Made by a program: the position numbers and the translations under genes. From contig CM073197.1 in the NCBI GenBank assembly GCA_037042915.1, forward strand, positions 1 through 64,000: a stretch of 64,000 bases of DNA, in the 5' to 3' direction. Source of the DNA: Auricularia sp. M13 (lineage: Eukaryota; Basidiomycota; Agaricomycetes; Auriculariales; Auriculariaceae). Shown one piece after another: positions 11,481 to 21,974 of this stretch (positions are counted from its first letter, which is position 1; each line of letters starts with the position of its first letter). The notes beneath the pieces are model-generated. The model was not told the DNA's origin, did no database searches, and saw nothing but the letters and a program-made list of their open reading frames with translations.

Positions 11481-12049
11481 TCATCTGTTGGTGCTGAAAT
11501 TCCGCCAAAGACAAGATAGCCACCCGTGGCGGGAATCTGTATCAACGCCGAGGGGCACAGGGTATGGGTGCAAATGCTCTGGCAACTCCATGAGACTGAT
11601 ACTGAGATTCGATGAGCTACATATCGCGGATGTTTGTCGTTGGCTCACCAGTCCAAATATCATCATATGATCGGTGACTCTCTTGGGCGCATCCAGACCA
11701 TCCAGGACAACAGGCTGCCGAGCGTCATCAACGCGTGCTGTAATTGAAGAAACAATTCCAACCTTCAAGCTGTGAGACGTTACCCATTGCCACGGATTTC
11801 CGTCCGAATTCACTACGAGCATGCCGTCGTACATCTTCGTATGTATGGGCAAGAGGTCTTCGAAACCGTAAGCATATCCTCCTTCTTGATCAGCCTTTCT
11901 GCCGGACCCTGCTGTCTCACTCCGTTCCTCGTGTCGTTTGCAAGAAAGCGATAAAGACTCTTGGCTAGCGCCAGAGTTTCCTTCAGTAGGGCCTCACGGG
12001 CAAGGACGTTCCGGAGACAGTATGTGTCAACGATCTCAAACATGCCCAT
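11481..12049 (-). CDS. Unrecognised coding segments
   Basis: Two coding-like minus-strand stretches are present. One starts with MGMFEIVDTYCLRNVL at 12049 and the other runs from about 11852 (MPIHTKMYDGMLVVNSDG) to a stop at 11481. A short intron near 11850-11880 could join them. No family is recognised. They may be the 3' part of the gene at 12200-13130, although that gene has its own stop at 12200. Confidence 0.35.
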
Positions 12050-12199
12050 GCACGCCGGGACAGTCGCCCAGGACTGTAATGCAGAGAACGATGCTTTGAG
12101 CGAAAGAATGTAGAGTCCGAGTTCCCGCGGCCCGGCGAACGCCGTCAGAAAGCGTTATAGGCGGCCGAAAGTTCCGGTGGAAAGCATATAAATGGTGTG

Positions 12200-13130
12200 T
12201 CAACCTTTAGCCCGGCTCCCCTGCCATTTGATGTATTCTTCGGCGGCATGTAGCCCTAGGTTTGTGATGAGCGATCTCATCCCAGTGAGACCACAGAACC
12301 CACAGGCTGAAGTAGGTGCCATTGTCGAGATAACTTGAGAAAGGGGCTGATCCCTGCACAGATCGGCTGCTTCAAGCAGAAAAGCCGAAGGAATGAAGTC
12401 AGAGTCTACAGGTGCTTCTCGGGAATACGCATGCAGGGTGCCGTTCGACTGCACGTTCAATCACAAGCGGCCCAATGGTCACATGAGAAGCGCACCTTAA
12501 TGCAAAAAGGGCTCAGGAAGCCATCTGGTGCTATCACGTGCGCCACTTCCGGGAGCTCGAACTGGTGAAAGGACAATGTGGAGGCAGTGGCCAGTATGCA
12601 GATTTGGCCTTTTCCTTTGTCGACCTCCATCATAGTAGCGGACGGCAATAAGAATCTGAGGCCCATATCGCGAAAATACAGCCGTTCCACGTATTGGCTT
12701 AAAATGACAACCATGGGCCAATCTGTCAAAGACTGAATTCTGCGCAGCGGAAACATAGGTCAATATCACTCACTCTCTGCGACAACAAGAATAGGTCCAC
12801 GGTTCCCTGCTTCAACGATTTTTGGAGCCCAGAGAGGATGGAGCTAATCCCAGTGAAGGGCAGTCGTACAGGCGATATTGTCTGGGGACATATGAACGCC
12901 TCGAAATTCAACGATGGTTCGTTCGTAGGGCCTGTGACCACATCGATTCTGAAGCTTTCGCCCAGTGTGGAAATGATGAGAGGGTTCAACGGGCGCTCCA
13001 CTGTGCGGTCCAACACAAAGCAGTAATCGCCCATTTCCCTCTTGAATCTCAGGATCTCCCAGTCTAGCATGTTGTGCATTCCGCCAGGAGGCGCCAGTAG
13101 ACCTTCAGCCGAATCGTACGAAAATAACAC
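12200..13130 (-). CDS. Unrecognised four-exon protein
   Basis: The start is the ATG at 13130 (MLFSYDSAEGLLAPPGG). Exon joins look normal: an intron near 12735-12772 (GTGAGT...CAG) joins LLSQR to QSLTDWPMVV. A second near 12440-12487 (GTGCGC...CAG) leads into NGTLHAYSREAPVDSD. The last part ends at a stop at 12200 (EYIKWQGSRAKG). It appears soluble and globular, with Cys-containing CGFCG in the last exon if the final putative intron is not used. I know of no family with these motifs. It sits immediately downstream of the deubiquitinase gene on the same strand. Confidence 0.45.
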
Positions 13131-13527
13131 GTGTGAAACCGTGATTCTCGGGTAAAACTGTGGTCTTTCAGACGTTTGGAATTCTGCTAGTATGGTCTAT
13201 TCCTTACTTTTTGCAACGTTTAAGCCGGGAGAGACCTGTACGGTGACTTGCCGATGTGTTCGCAGCTGGATGAGCACTGAAATTTGGACAATTATCAGCT
13301 AGCGACAACGAGGACGCAATAGTGGATTACCTGCCGCTTGATCTTTACGCAACGCCGTCGTTCTAGATTTTTCTTTTGCTTGTATATCATCCAGTTCTCT
13401 CAATCCTGAAGCCTGTTAGATGGCAGATGATGATTGGAACCGCGATTACCAAGTTGAAGGGCTGGGTCAGCTGTTATTTCCGAAACGCGCCTAGGTCGCT
13501 TCCTGGTTGACTTCTGATTTGGGAGGC
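13131..13527. other. Spacer
   Basis: AT-richer intergenic stretch between two minus-strand genes. No coding, repeat or RNA signal is seen. Confidence 0.45.
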
Positions 13528-14983
13528 TCAGTTCAGCAAGTGCGGGAATCCGACTGTCCAAGGCCTGAATCGGTCAGCATTTGCTAGGAAGAACATATTT
13601 GGCCTCACCGTTCTGTCAGCTATGCAGAACAACATGCCTGCATCCTTGAGGACCTTGGCAGGCTGTACGGCCTTGGCACGCTCTGCGTCATCCAGGAGAA
13701 TCCAATCTGGACCTTTGCGAACGTGTGCAGTCCAGTGTCCTGCGGCCACCGTTGGGCCAGCATGATTTGCAACAGCAAATGCCCGGTAGTGTCCGTCCAC
13801 CTAACCAGCTCAGAGACCACGGTGGCAGATACGGGACATGCTTACCGAGGGGATTATGATGTTATCGAGATCAGAGATGAATTCCAGTTGCGAGGAGTCT
13901 TTCCTGTTCCCGACGTTGCGAATCACATCTATGACGAGGATTTGGGGAGGCTTCGACACCAGGCGTATCTTGTATTTCGGCCCGCCGCAGTTTCTGAGAG
14001 TGTGCCCATCAATGGAACTCATTAGATGGTATATTGAACTTACGCAACGGAACAACTTTCGCCCATGTCGAGGACGGTGGCGTCCAAATCGTTGAATGGC
14101 GTTGCACGACGTACTTGGATCGTGAACAGCGTTTCCTTTACGGTCGACAGGGCGGCAACATGTTTCTGTCCATATCTCAGCTTCTATGTATTGGGCCTCG
14201 AACATAGAAGCAGGTGTGGATTCCTCCGCGCCCGCATTTTCTGCGAGACGTGAGTAACAAAGAAGGCAACGGAGATTCTCTGCGGACCTCAGAGCTCCGA
14301 AAAAAGACCTCAAAGGCCTCCCGCACGTCCTGCTGCTGGTTGCTTCCTAGCATCTGGTGGATTCGGCCTTGAAAGGCTAAGATGAGCGAACCGCCTTCAG
14401 CCAGAGCAGCGTACCAAGGCCACAACTGTGCAAAAAGGCCTCTGGAGGCGGCCAGTCAAGCACGAGTGCATCGTGCAGCGGGATGCTGCGGTCAATTAGG
14501 CACGTTATATTTCTTGCCATCCTGTCTTCTTCCTTGAGCTCATGCAGGCCGACTCTCAGGGGCACACAAGCCGACAAGCATTGGACGAGGGCGTTGAACC
14601 AGCAGCCGACGGCCGGATTGCGCAACCTCGAGAAGCCTGTCGGAGGAGGCCATGTCAAGTGTGCTGAGAGACCTTCAGCCTTGAAAAGGCGCAAAGCCTA
14701 AGCTAGAATTTCAGTTTATGCAACCTTGCAGAAGAAAAAACTAGGGCTACACGTCATAAACTTCGGATGCCTCCTGTGGAGCGAGGCGTGACGTGGGGAT
14801 TATTTTTAAGCCTTCCTCTGCAAGCAATGGCTGCCAATGCGTCGTCAGGCATCCCAGCAAAATGTAGAACCGACCCACCTTCCAATGCTTGCACAAGCCT
14901 CGAGCATCTGTCATCTGGGTGACCCGGGTGATCATCAATGACATGGTATCAACGTCCACAACATTTGGTGGGTTGTTGGTCAT
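13528..14983 (-). CDS. USP-type ubiquitin carboxyl-terminal hydrolase
   Basis: This is a cysteine protease of the USP (C19) family, which removes ubiquitin from proteins. The ATG at 14983 (MTNNPPNVVDVDTMSL) is the likely start. An intron at about 14693-14750 leads into the Cys box (RLRNPAVGCWFNALVQCL, about 14600), a divergent form of the usual GLxNxGNTCYxNxxLQ. Next come QQQDVREAFEVFF (about 14310-14340), SKPPQILVIDVIRN (about 13905) and the His box DGHYRAFAV...GHWTAHVRK...WILLDD (about 13700-13810). The intron GTAAGC...TAG near 13808-13852 joins IPS to VDGHYRAF in frame. Two joins in the middle (about 14080-14290) are not resolved. The order of blocks and both catalytic boxes support an active enzyme. 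Confidence 0.75.
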
Positions 14984-15268
14984 TGCGCCGCCGCGGTCGT
15001 TATTTTGCGCCTTTTGTGGACGTGAAGGAAAGTTTGAACTCCGCCGAGAAACTAAGGAAGTGTACCTAGCAATCCGAATCCAAGAAAGCCTAACCGGCCG
15101 TTCGAGATCATGCATGGCTTCAAGTGTACCCCAACCTAAATTACCAAGGAGTGAGCGAAGCACCACTTGTCAAAGAGGGAAGATATGAAAGCTGGCCAGA
15201 ACTAGAAAAGCCTTGATGACTTCGATGATCGACCTTCCAGAATCCGTCGAATGTAGGCGCTTGGATGT

Positions 15269-15465
15269 AAGACTAAGCCTGGATAATCCAGAGCTCAGCG
15301 CCCCTGGCGGATAATCCGCACGGCGGGGACCTATGGTCGCAAATCGGATACGGTAAGTGTCGGCTGGTGGTTGAAAGACTGAGCCTAGATAATCCAGAGC
15401 TCAGCTCCCCTGGCGGATAATCCGCACGACGGGAACCTATGGTCGCAAATCGGATATGGTAGCCA
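15269..15465. repeat. Two-copy tandem repeat, 106-bp period
   Basis: GACTAAGCCTGGATAATCC at 15271 recurs as GACTGAGCCTAGATAATCC at 15377, followed by about 90 bp of near-identity. Each copy contains GGATAATCC motifs like those inside the ends of the hAT element at 28768-32685, so it may be a remnant of related transposon ends. Confidence 0.75.
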
Positions 15466-15739
15466 ACAATATAGAGGCACATCGGGGTTTGCCGCTGCAT
15501 TCAGTGCAGCGGCGCGCAAAAATATTCCCGAGACATGTTGCGAGCCAGTTCCCCCGCCGGGAGTCCACGACGCATTCGACGCCAACGTGAAAAAAGCGAA
15601 TCCCGGCAGATACGCCGCCAGAGCATTGGTCCTGCGCATCACAAAGACGGTCAGGTAGAGCTCCAAGACATCCGGCTAAACGAACCTCTGATAGTCTCCA
15701 GTTCACTCGTTCGAAGCAGCCTGTGAAAGCAACACCCAA
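15466..15739 (-). pseudogene. Truncated coding fragment
   Basis: A minus-strand stretch with coding-like composition (LAAYLPGFAFFTLASNASW) runs from about 15666 into the tandem repeat at 15465, where it ends. It looks like a gene piece cut off by the repeat. No family is recognised. Confidence 0.3.
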
Positions 15740-16027
15740 GGCGTCAGTAATATCTGAGCTCCGCTTACCTTCATTGACCCTCTCGTAGTCCGACTGTTGT
15801 CCTGGATAAAGAAATTATTTTGAGGTCGCCAACCGAGACTCAAAAATGCTGTGACATTCGTCACACTCGCCCAGCGGCCGCTACTTGTAGGGTGCGAATC
15901 TGCCTAAGAGACTTGAAGACGTCTCCTGATGGTGTAAGCTCGAAATCGTTGGTAGTAGCCACTACTGATAGCCCTGCAGCGTTCTGCAAAACATTCTCCG
16001 ATTGAGTATAGGAACACGAGGCGAGCC

Positions 16028-17743
16028 ATGGCCTATCATTCCACTAGGCCACGCAATATCTGTGTCCCGGTAGAGGTCGGGTTCAATGGAAGCCTCAAAT
16101 ACAACGCCGCTGTCGATGATGATTTACCTGAGAACGAGGACCAAACTGCTGCCTTGCCCAAGGTGCAATTCTTTCTCCCGGGCCACTTTTCGATGACCTC
16201 ATTTTTTAATAGGCCCCACCCCCCAAGAATGACTTACCAAAGCCTGCCGTAGGCCACGAGAAGAAAAGGTCGATGAGTCGCACCAACGAGCGCTGGCGCA
16301 CCTTCCAGCAGGACCGCAGACTTTGCAATTGGGTGGAGAGTGCTCGTGAGTGTGCCTTTGGTATGAATACACTCGAATAACCTTCATAGCCGAGTTCACT
16401 GCGGATGTGGACGTCCAGCAGTTAGCGGCCCGACCGGCAACGGACTCAGAGCGTCAGAAGGCCGAGGACAAGATCGCATCTATGCGCGATCTTCCTGCAA
16501 CCTGCTGGTCAGGCAAATGGAACGACAAGAACGGCGAGCGATTAGTCTCTTATTTTGCCGCGGATCGCGATCTACTGGAATCACTTATTGCCCAGGCTCA
16601 ATCTGAGAGCGCGGGTAAGAGCGATGATCAAATCTTCGAAGAGGTATATGCGAGGTGTCTTCAGGAGGATGGTGTTCATGGTCTTATTGTATGTCATATT
16701 TATTCATCGGTGTCATTTCACACTTAACTTAACGGCGAATAGCCTGAGCTTTTAGACGATTTCTTGGCCAAGACGCAGCTGCTCGTAGCTAGTCTTGCGC
16801 CCACTACCTGGGCAAAGGTTGACGACAGCTCACGCCATGGTGGTGGCTCTGGCCCGTACATGCGCTATTCACTATGTGCGGAGACTGTAGACATTCTGCA
16901 AGCTTTGCGGAAGGCTCAGTCCAACGACCATTTCGTCCGCTCCGATCTGTGGATTCGGTTCCGCGAGAATGTCACGACGTTGCACCTGATTCATGCTTGG
17001 CACATGAGTGGTCACCGAGAAACTGTGCGTGATATAATTTCCCATCTGCGAAATTTTAACCAGCACTAGGAACGGTTATTTGTCTCGAAAGAGATGATTG
17101 GGTTCGGAAACTGCCACAAGAAGATGTGCGTGGACGCGTACTTCAAAAACACAGTTCTTCAGCGCGCATGGCTACGCAAGACATTTCAGGCCGCAGTCCC
17201 TGAGGAAGACTTTAGGCTATACGAGGCATCATACCTTGCAGGCAATGTCATCGACGGGGATATGGGGCCTTTTCTTGCACAGGTCATTGTCTGGAAGTGC
17301 CAGAGCCGCTGTCACAGGGATACTCTGGATCGGAAATGGTGCCTATTGCTCAACGGTGGCTACTATGACGGTGGTGCATTCTACCTTCCAGACCTTGGTT
17401 TGAAGCTTGCGTGAGAACCATGTCCTATGTTTACGCCTCTCTACTGATCTGTTTATGCAGCTATAGGCCTGGTGACATCATCATTTTTCGATCAGCAGCA
17501 CTCTGGCATTTCGTCGACGACTGGACTCCCCACGATTATCACATCGGCGATGAAATCACACCTGGTCGTATTTCATTCGTTTTTTTCTCTCCCGATGCTT
17601 CTGTGCGGGTATTGCAGGAAAGGCCGCCCGACTGGTTTAGAAACACCGCAGGTGGTGTCTTTGAGCCCGGCGAGACCAGCGTTCCAGATATCTATCAGGC
17701 ATGTTCATTTGTAAACCCCCTTTCGACGTCTCTTGATGTTTAG
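16028..17743 (+). CDS. TET/JBP-like 2OG-Fe(II) dioxygenase
   Basis: Six exons (16028-16162, 16213-16345, 16390-16688, 16743-17024, 17070-17410, 17461-17743) sum to 1473 nt and give an unbroken 490-aa protein. The five introns are 44-54 nt with GT...AG ends. The C-terminal domain has the dioxygenase double-stranded beta-helix signature. That is an HxD pair (CHRDTLD, about 17314), then GGYYDGGAFYLPDLGLKL, RPGDIIIFRS, the distal His in ALWHFVDDW and a 2OG-binding Arg candidate in GRISFVFFSP. The pattern matches the basidiomycete JBP1/TET family, whose studied members oxidise 5-methylcytosine. The family assignment is inference from motifs, and a DNA substrate is not shown here. The region between the distal His and the Arg is longer than usual. 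The last 40 bases could be spliced differently. Confidence 0.8.
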
Positions 17744-17819
17744 CCGAAATGTTGAGCCCTGGCGCCAATACTTCTGTTGCAGTTCTTCGCAGCGTGGAAA
17801 CCCTGTTGCAGTTTCTTCT

Positions 17820-17858
17820 CAGCGTGGAGAGATTCATGAAGCGTGGAGAGATTCATGG
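17820..17858. repeat. Short 18-bp direct repeat
   Basis: AGCGTGGAGAGATTCATG occurs twice back to back just downstream of the dioxygenase gene. Confidence 0.7.
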
Positions 17859-17869
17859 TATTCCTGCAG

Positions 17870-18220
17870 TTAGTAGGCAAGATATGCAATCACGCCTGTA
17901 TTATAAGGCAATATCGGGCGGAGGTTTTGCCCACGTAACTTCGATTTTCGACATCGGACCTGGAATGAACTTAGCCGGGAGACTCCAGACAGCTCCTCAC
18001 TGGAAAGGTCGTAGATGACCGCATTTGCCTCCTGCGTCATCGTCTGCGACAGCTCGCTGAGCACCATGCCCAAAATTAGCCATCTATCAACAAATGTGCA
18101 ATCCTTGGTGTTGGTATGAGTACCAATACATGCCATACATTTTTTGGAGGGGAATGCTGTTCCGAATGCCAGGTGGCCTATCTGGCAGGATGCGTTGCCG
18201 TATGCTTTGGACTCGCCCAA
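17870..18220 (-). CDS. Small open frame of uncertain status
   Basis: A 116-aa minus-strand frame starts at an ATG (MGESKAYGNASCQIGHL) and has moderately coding-like composition with several cysteines. There are no homologous motifs and no introns seen. It could be a fragment or chance. Confidence 0.2.
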   Translation of the reverse strand: MGESKAYGNASCQIGHLAFGTAFPSKKCMACIGTHTNTKDCTFVDRWLILGMVLSELSQTMTQEANAVIYDLSSEELSGVSRLSSFQVRCRKSKLRGQNLRPILPYNTGVIAYLAY

Positions 18221-18249
18221 ATAGCACCCGTCCAGACCGTTACCGCCGG

Positions 18250-19208
18250 TCGCAGACAGCCATACAACGACGCGACGCCCAGGGAAGACCCCATGGAAAG
18301 AGGAGAGTTAGACCCAGCTCCTCGCAATCGTCCCTTTCCTCCATCACACATTCGTCGTACACGCAGCGGCCCTCATTTTCGCGTGGACGCACGAAAAGCA
18401 GAATGGTGTCTACCTTGAGCCTCCTCGACGAGCGGTCCAATGCATCCACGGAGCGCCTGCCACCTCTCCGCCGCTCGTCCACAAACGACGTCTTCCCTGG
18501 TGCCGCATCCACAAACCCGGTGTTCAAACCGCGGTCGCTGTCGACTCATAATGCGCCACGCGATCCGGATTCCGTTCTGCTGTCCGCGCTCGGCGCGGCG
18601 ACGTCCCCTGCTCGCAGCTCCCGTTATGCATGACAGCCCGCGCCACGCGCCGAACGCACGCCGGCAGGCGGGCTCGCGCTCCTTGCCGTCCTCGCCCTGG
18701 CGCGCTCGCTATCGCTGGACCGCGACGAAGAGCCCATCAGGCCGCCGCGACCGAGATCCAGGATGTCGATGGGCGGCCCGCCCCAGTGGTCGCCCCGCCC
18801 GCCACCGTGCGCCAGCCGAAGCTCAAGTACTACGTCCGCACGCACTCGCAGCCCGCGCTCTCGCGCGCACCCTCGCAGCAGGACCTCTTCGGGCTCCCGG
18901 TGGCGCCGGCCGAGCCAGACGTTATCTTCATACGGACTCGCAGTCGTCCGAACTCCATCAAGATGCAGAGCGCGGAGCGGCCCGACAGCGAGAGCGAGAG
19001 CGAGGATGGCGCCTCGAGCTCGCGGCGCGACGACGACGACGACGACAGCACGATCTCGCAGCTCATGTTGTCCAACGACGACGAGGACATCAACAGCCTG
19101 CTCGTCGGCCCTTCGGTTCCCATGGACGCGGACCTCAGAGACATGGACGCCGAATCGCAGGAAGGCTCAGAGGAGGCGAGGGCACTGGATCCCGGGGAGA
19201 TGGTTTGA
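18250..19208 (+). pseudogene. Fragment of a disordered, Ser/Asp-rich protein gene
   Basis: Coding-like low-complexity stretches run on the plus strand. One is about 18290-18630 (SSSQSSLSSITHSSYTQRP...NAPRDPDSVLLSALGAA), then a second frame around 18700-18785. The third is about 18800-19208 (KLKYYVRTHSQPALSRAPSQ, an acidic run and the ending ARALDPGEMV). The three parts lie in different frames. One in-frame stop at 18628 has no obvious intron around it. It looks like the disordered part of a regulatory protein, decayed or rearranged. No domain can be named. Confidence 0.4.
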
Positions 19209-19259
19209 CTCAGAAGCGCGTATGTATTCCAAGGTCGGCAATACGTAGAGCACAGAATT

Positions 19260-19560
19260 ATATCATATGCATATGGATGCTTAGAGACATGGGATTGTTA
19301 CGGCAGCGCTTGCAGAGCACACCGAGCACGTAGCCGCCGCACAGGCGGGCACGCGAGCTGCATGCGATCGCGGCGCCGGGCTCGCGGTCTGCGCGCCGAG
19401 GAAGCACACCCGGCGCAGGGTGCGCAGCTCCGTGTCCTTGGCTTCGAACGCTGCAGCAGCGTGGCGGCCAGCAAAGGCCGCACGCTTTCGACCGGGAACT
19501 CATGCCGGCAGCAGCGCGGCGGGAAGAGCAACCCGTCCGTCATGGATGCCTCGAAGAGGT
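19260..19560 (-). pseudogene. RBR/IBR ubiquitin-ligase fragment 1
   Basis: Reading on the minus strand from about 19550 gives LLFPPRCCRHEFPVESVRP, LLAATLLQRF and then TELRTLRRV. The LFPPRCCRQ..P...VRPLL....L..RFE pattern marks the segment linking RING1 to IBR in fungal RBR ubiquitin ligases, which take ubiquitin from an E2 onto a catalytic Cys. After about 30 codons the frame changes and the IBR cysteines are not kept in order. It is a fragment, duplicated at 20060-20215, and lies directly downstream of an eS21 copy on the same strand. Confidence 0.65.
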
Positions 19561-19706
19561 AGGCAGGGGTGGGGGAGGGATCAGGTTTAACATGAACTCA
19601 ACAAGGCTGGCTCAGTCGTCGCACGTCTTGCAAATATCTCAGCGGCAAAGCACAACGGCACGCGGTCTATTTTATATTCTAACCGAGTAGAGCTCCAGGG
19701 TTGCGG

Positions 19707-20055
19707 TCACTTCTGGTAAGACCAGACATTGCGCAGGACTGAAAAAAATCAACGTCAGCACCAGCTGGAGTAGACAGAAGGCATCCAGCTTACGGCCGGC
19801 CTTGGTGGCAAGGCGGTTGAGCGAGTCGTCGCTCTCGCCCATGGCGCGGACCTGGCCGCAGAGGGCGAACGAGGTCGAGGTCGGCAGCGCGCGGCCTTCG
19901 GCGTCGACGTCGACGATGCTGATTTGGACCGAAGCGTGGTCCTTTGCCGTGATAAGGCGGTCTGCAGAGGCCATATATGATCAGCAAAACCACAGCTCAT
20001 AGAAAAACATTGGACGCACTCGTCGCCGCGCACTTCCGGGGCACGGGGCTCACGC
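19707..20055 (-). pseudogene. RPS21: Ribosomal protein eS21 copy lacking its N-terminus
   Basis: Three exons (about 20055-20020, 19961-19794, 19738-19707) with a 58-nt intron (GTGCGT...CAG) and a second intron (GTAAGC...CAG) join in frame. Together they give VPRKCAATNRLITAKDHASV, then VDVDAEGRALPTSTSFALCG, RAMGESDDSLNRLATKAG and LLRNVWSYQK-stop. That is eS21, a small-subunit ribosomal protein, complete from the conserved VPRKC to its normal end. The usual start (about 12 residues ending ELY) is missing. In its place the frame runs into RBR-ligase sequence (RAVYCVSP). The introns show this is a genomic copy, not a processed one. It is probably not the cell's working eS21 gene. Confidence 0.85.
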
Positions 20056-20059
20056 AATA

Positions 20060-20215
20060 CACCGCGCGCAGGGTGTGCAGCTCCGTCACATTGGCTTCAA
20101 ACGCTGCAGCAGCACGGCGGCCAGCAAGGGCCGCACGATTTCGGGAGGGAACTCTTGCCGGCAGCAGCGCGGCGGGAAGAGGTCCGCGAGGCAGTGGTGG
20201 TGGCAAGGAACGGCG
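20060..20215 (-). pseudogene. RBR/IBR ubiquitin-ligase fragment 2, fused to eS21
   Basis: About 80% identical at DNA level to the fragment at 19410-19550. It reads FPPRCCRQEFPPEIVRP, LLAAVLLQRFEANVTEL and HTLRAVYCVSP on the minus strand, then runs without a break into the eS21 codons VPRKC. The RBR RING1-IBR linker is therefore joined directly to eS21. The segment beyond YC, where IBR zinc ligands should follow, is replaced. Confidence 0.7.
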
Positions 20216-20224
20216 ACCAGGGAC

Positions 20225-20520
20225 ATAAGAGGTTCAAGACTAACTCAACAAGGCCATAGCAGTCCCAGCCGTTGCACATTTCCCAAATATTGCGTGGGCA
20301 AAGCACAACGGCAGGGTCTATTGCATGTTCGAAGCTAGTAGGATCCTGGACAACCAGCGTCGCGGCGCGGTCACTTTTGGTATGACCACACATTCCGCAG
20401 CACTGAAGAAATTCAACGTCAGCACCAGCTTGAGTAGACCGAACGCTGGAGGCTTACAACGGCCCTCGGCGTCGACGTCGACGATACTAATCGGGACCGA
20501 ACGCGATTGGCCGATACTTG
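20225..20520 (-). pseudogene. RPS21: eS21 deletion derivative
   Basis: The minus strand gives ISIVDVDAEGR followed directly by the last intron (GTAAGC...CAG) and the final codons LLRNVWSYQK-stop. The central exon part (ALPTS...LATKAG) is missing. The join lies at a GGCCG shared by both ends, which suggests microhomology deletion. Downstream it runs through the same 3' flank as the copy at 19707-20055 into RBR fragment 2, so the eS21-RBR order is repeated. Confidence 0.8.
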
Positions 20521-21135
20521 AACAATGATGCACGGACAGTAGCAGCAGTAAGATCCCGAGCAAGTAAATCCGGGAGACACAAGCGGCAGTGCAGGATGGC
20601 AGTCGAGAAGTGTGCATCCCGGCGCTCCGAACTGCGTGTACGGGCCGTGGACACATAGGCGCTACTGAGCAGAAAGCACGGGCATCAGCAACTGGCACCG
20701 CAGAAAGCGGGAACACAGGCCGACACATACAGCATGCACACAATACTCATTTTGGTAGCTCGGACAGCGTAGGCAAGGATGGGCGAGCCCGCGGCGCCAT
20801 GGGCGCGAGTGGCGGCGGTCGTGGGGATGGGAGTACGAGGGCAAGAGTATGTGACGGGTCCGTCCGGCAACCTTGGACCGACAACTCCCGCGCAATCACA
20901 CGCGCACCGTGCTGTTTGCTATGGGAGAATACGCTGTCCAGTGGCAGAAATCCCCAGATTGCACCATAGTTCGTTGGGAAGCCGCTGGTGCTCTTCATGG
21001 GCCGGTCGTGCAACATTTTAAGGCAAAGAGGCAGCTATCTCATCTCAGTCCAACTGACCGCCATTGCTTCCAGATCAGCGTGGCACAAACGTTCTGTAGC
21101 GGACAACGGCCAAAGTTACGGTCGACTACCCTCCA
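20521..21135. other. Rearranged spacer
   Basis: It starts with a copy of the CCGATACTTGAACAATGAT motif at about 20509-20527. Otherwise no supported gene is seen. Confidence 0.35.
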
Positions 21136-21640
21136 TGATCTCCTCTGAAGATTTTCGACTGCAAGACGACGACGGAGACGTCGACTTTGACATTGCCGCA
21201 CTTGACCGTCGATTAGTGGCCTTGGCTCTCTACGACGCTGAAGACGTGGCTGAACAGCGCATGGGCAAGGCGCGATCCGATAACAGCCTCACAGATGAAG
21301 AGCTGGCCTTCGCACTCTATGGGCAAGAACTCGCTGATCGCCAACTGGCTTACCGTCTCGCTGTAGCTCTGGACGGCGATGCCGATCTTCTCGCCCAGAT
21401 CGAAGAGGATGAGCGGATAGCACGCAGAGACAGAGAGCTTGCTCAGGCAGCTGCTTTTCGCGTCCCCCTGCCTGCCACGATTGTCACGCCCGTTCGATCC
21501 CCCGTAAGGTTCCCGGCGCGTTCTGGCCTTCACACGCCTGCGCTCTCCGGAACGCAGACACCAGTGCGCGGTCTGTAAACTCCAGCACGCTCAAGTCGCC
21601 GCTCCACCATCACTCAACAACCATCATTTGGCCAAGCCTT
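21136..21640 (+). pseudogene. N-terminal fragment of an RBR ligase-like protein
   Basis: From the ATG at 21136 the frame reads MISSEDFRLQDDDGDVDFD, then ALYDAEDVAEQ, SLTDEELAFALYGQELADRQ and EEDERIARRDRELAQAA. This alternating DEELAF.L...EL....LA pattern is typical of the region before RING1 in Agaricomycete RBR ligases. A RING1-like start (HQCAVCKLQHAQVAA) follows in another frame at about 21555-21600, then the signal is lost. It lies on the strand opposite to the downstream RBR fragments at 19-20 kb, so the original gene has been split and inverted. Confidence 0.55.
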
Positions 21641-21936
21641 CCAGTCGACGTATGGACTGCGCAGCACCTGTAAGGGTCACACTGACGCCGTATGAGACTG
21701 CACATCGACGAAGAAGATGAAGACCGTCTGGGAAGGTTCGTCCGTTCATGATGGGCGACCCTCTCGCGTTCGTCCTTTCATACAGCTCGTCCCGCGTCGA
21801 ATGCACAGCTTGTGGGAGCCGCATCCGGGGCGACAGGAGCCCGCGCGCGCCGTGCAGCCACGTCTTATACTATTCAAGTACTATTACGGCCCTTGCCCCC
21901 GGCGGAATGGGTATTTCCTTAAGCCTCTTTCGAACT

Positions 21937-21974
21937 TGCCGACGCAAACGCCAGCTGGCGTTTGCGCGGCAAAA
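21937..21974. repeat. Palindrome-centred repeat, copy 3
   Basis: The shortest copy of the AACGCCAGCTGGCGTT-centred palindrome, flanked by TTGCCGACGC and GCGCGGCAA. Confidence 0.7.

Noticed and set aside
17870-18220. Secreted small cysteine-rich protein
   Set aside because: No signal peptide at the only ATG and no homologue recognised; kept only as a low-confidence open frame.
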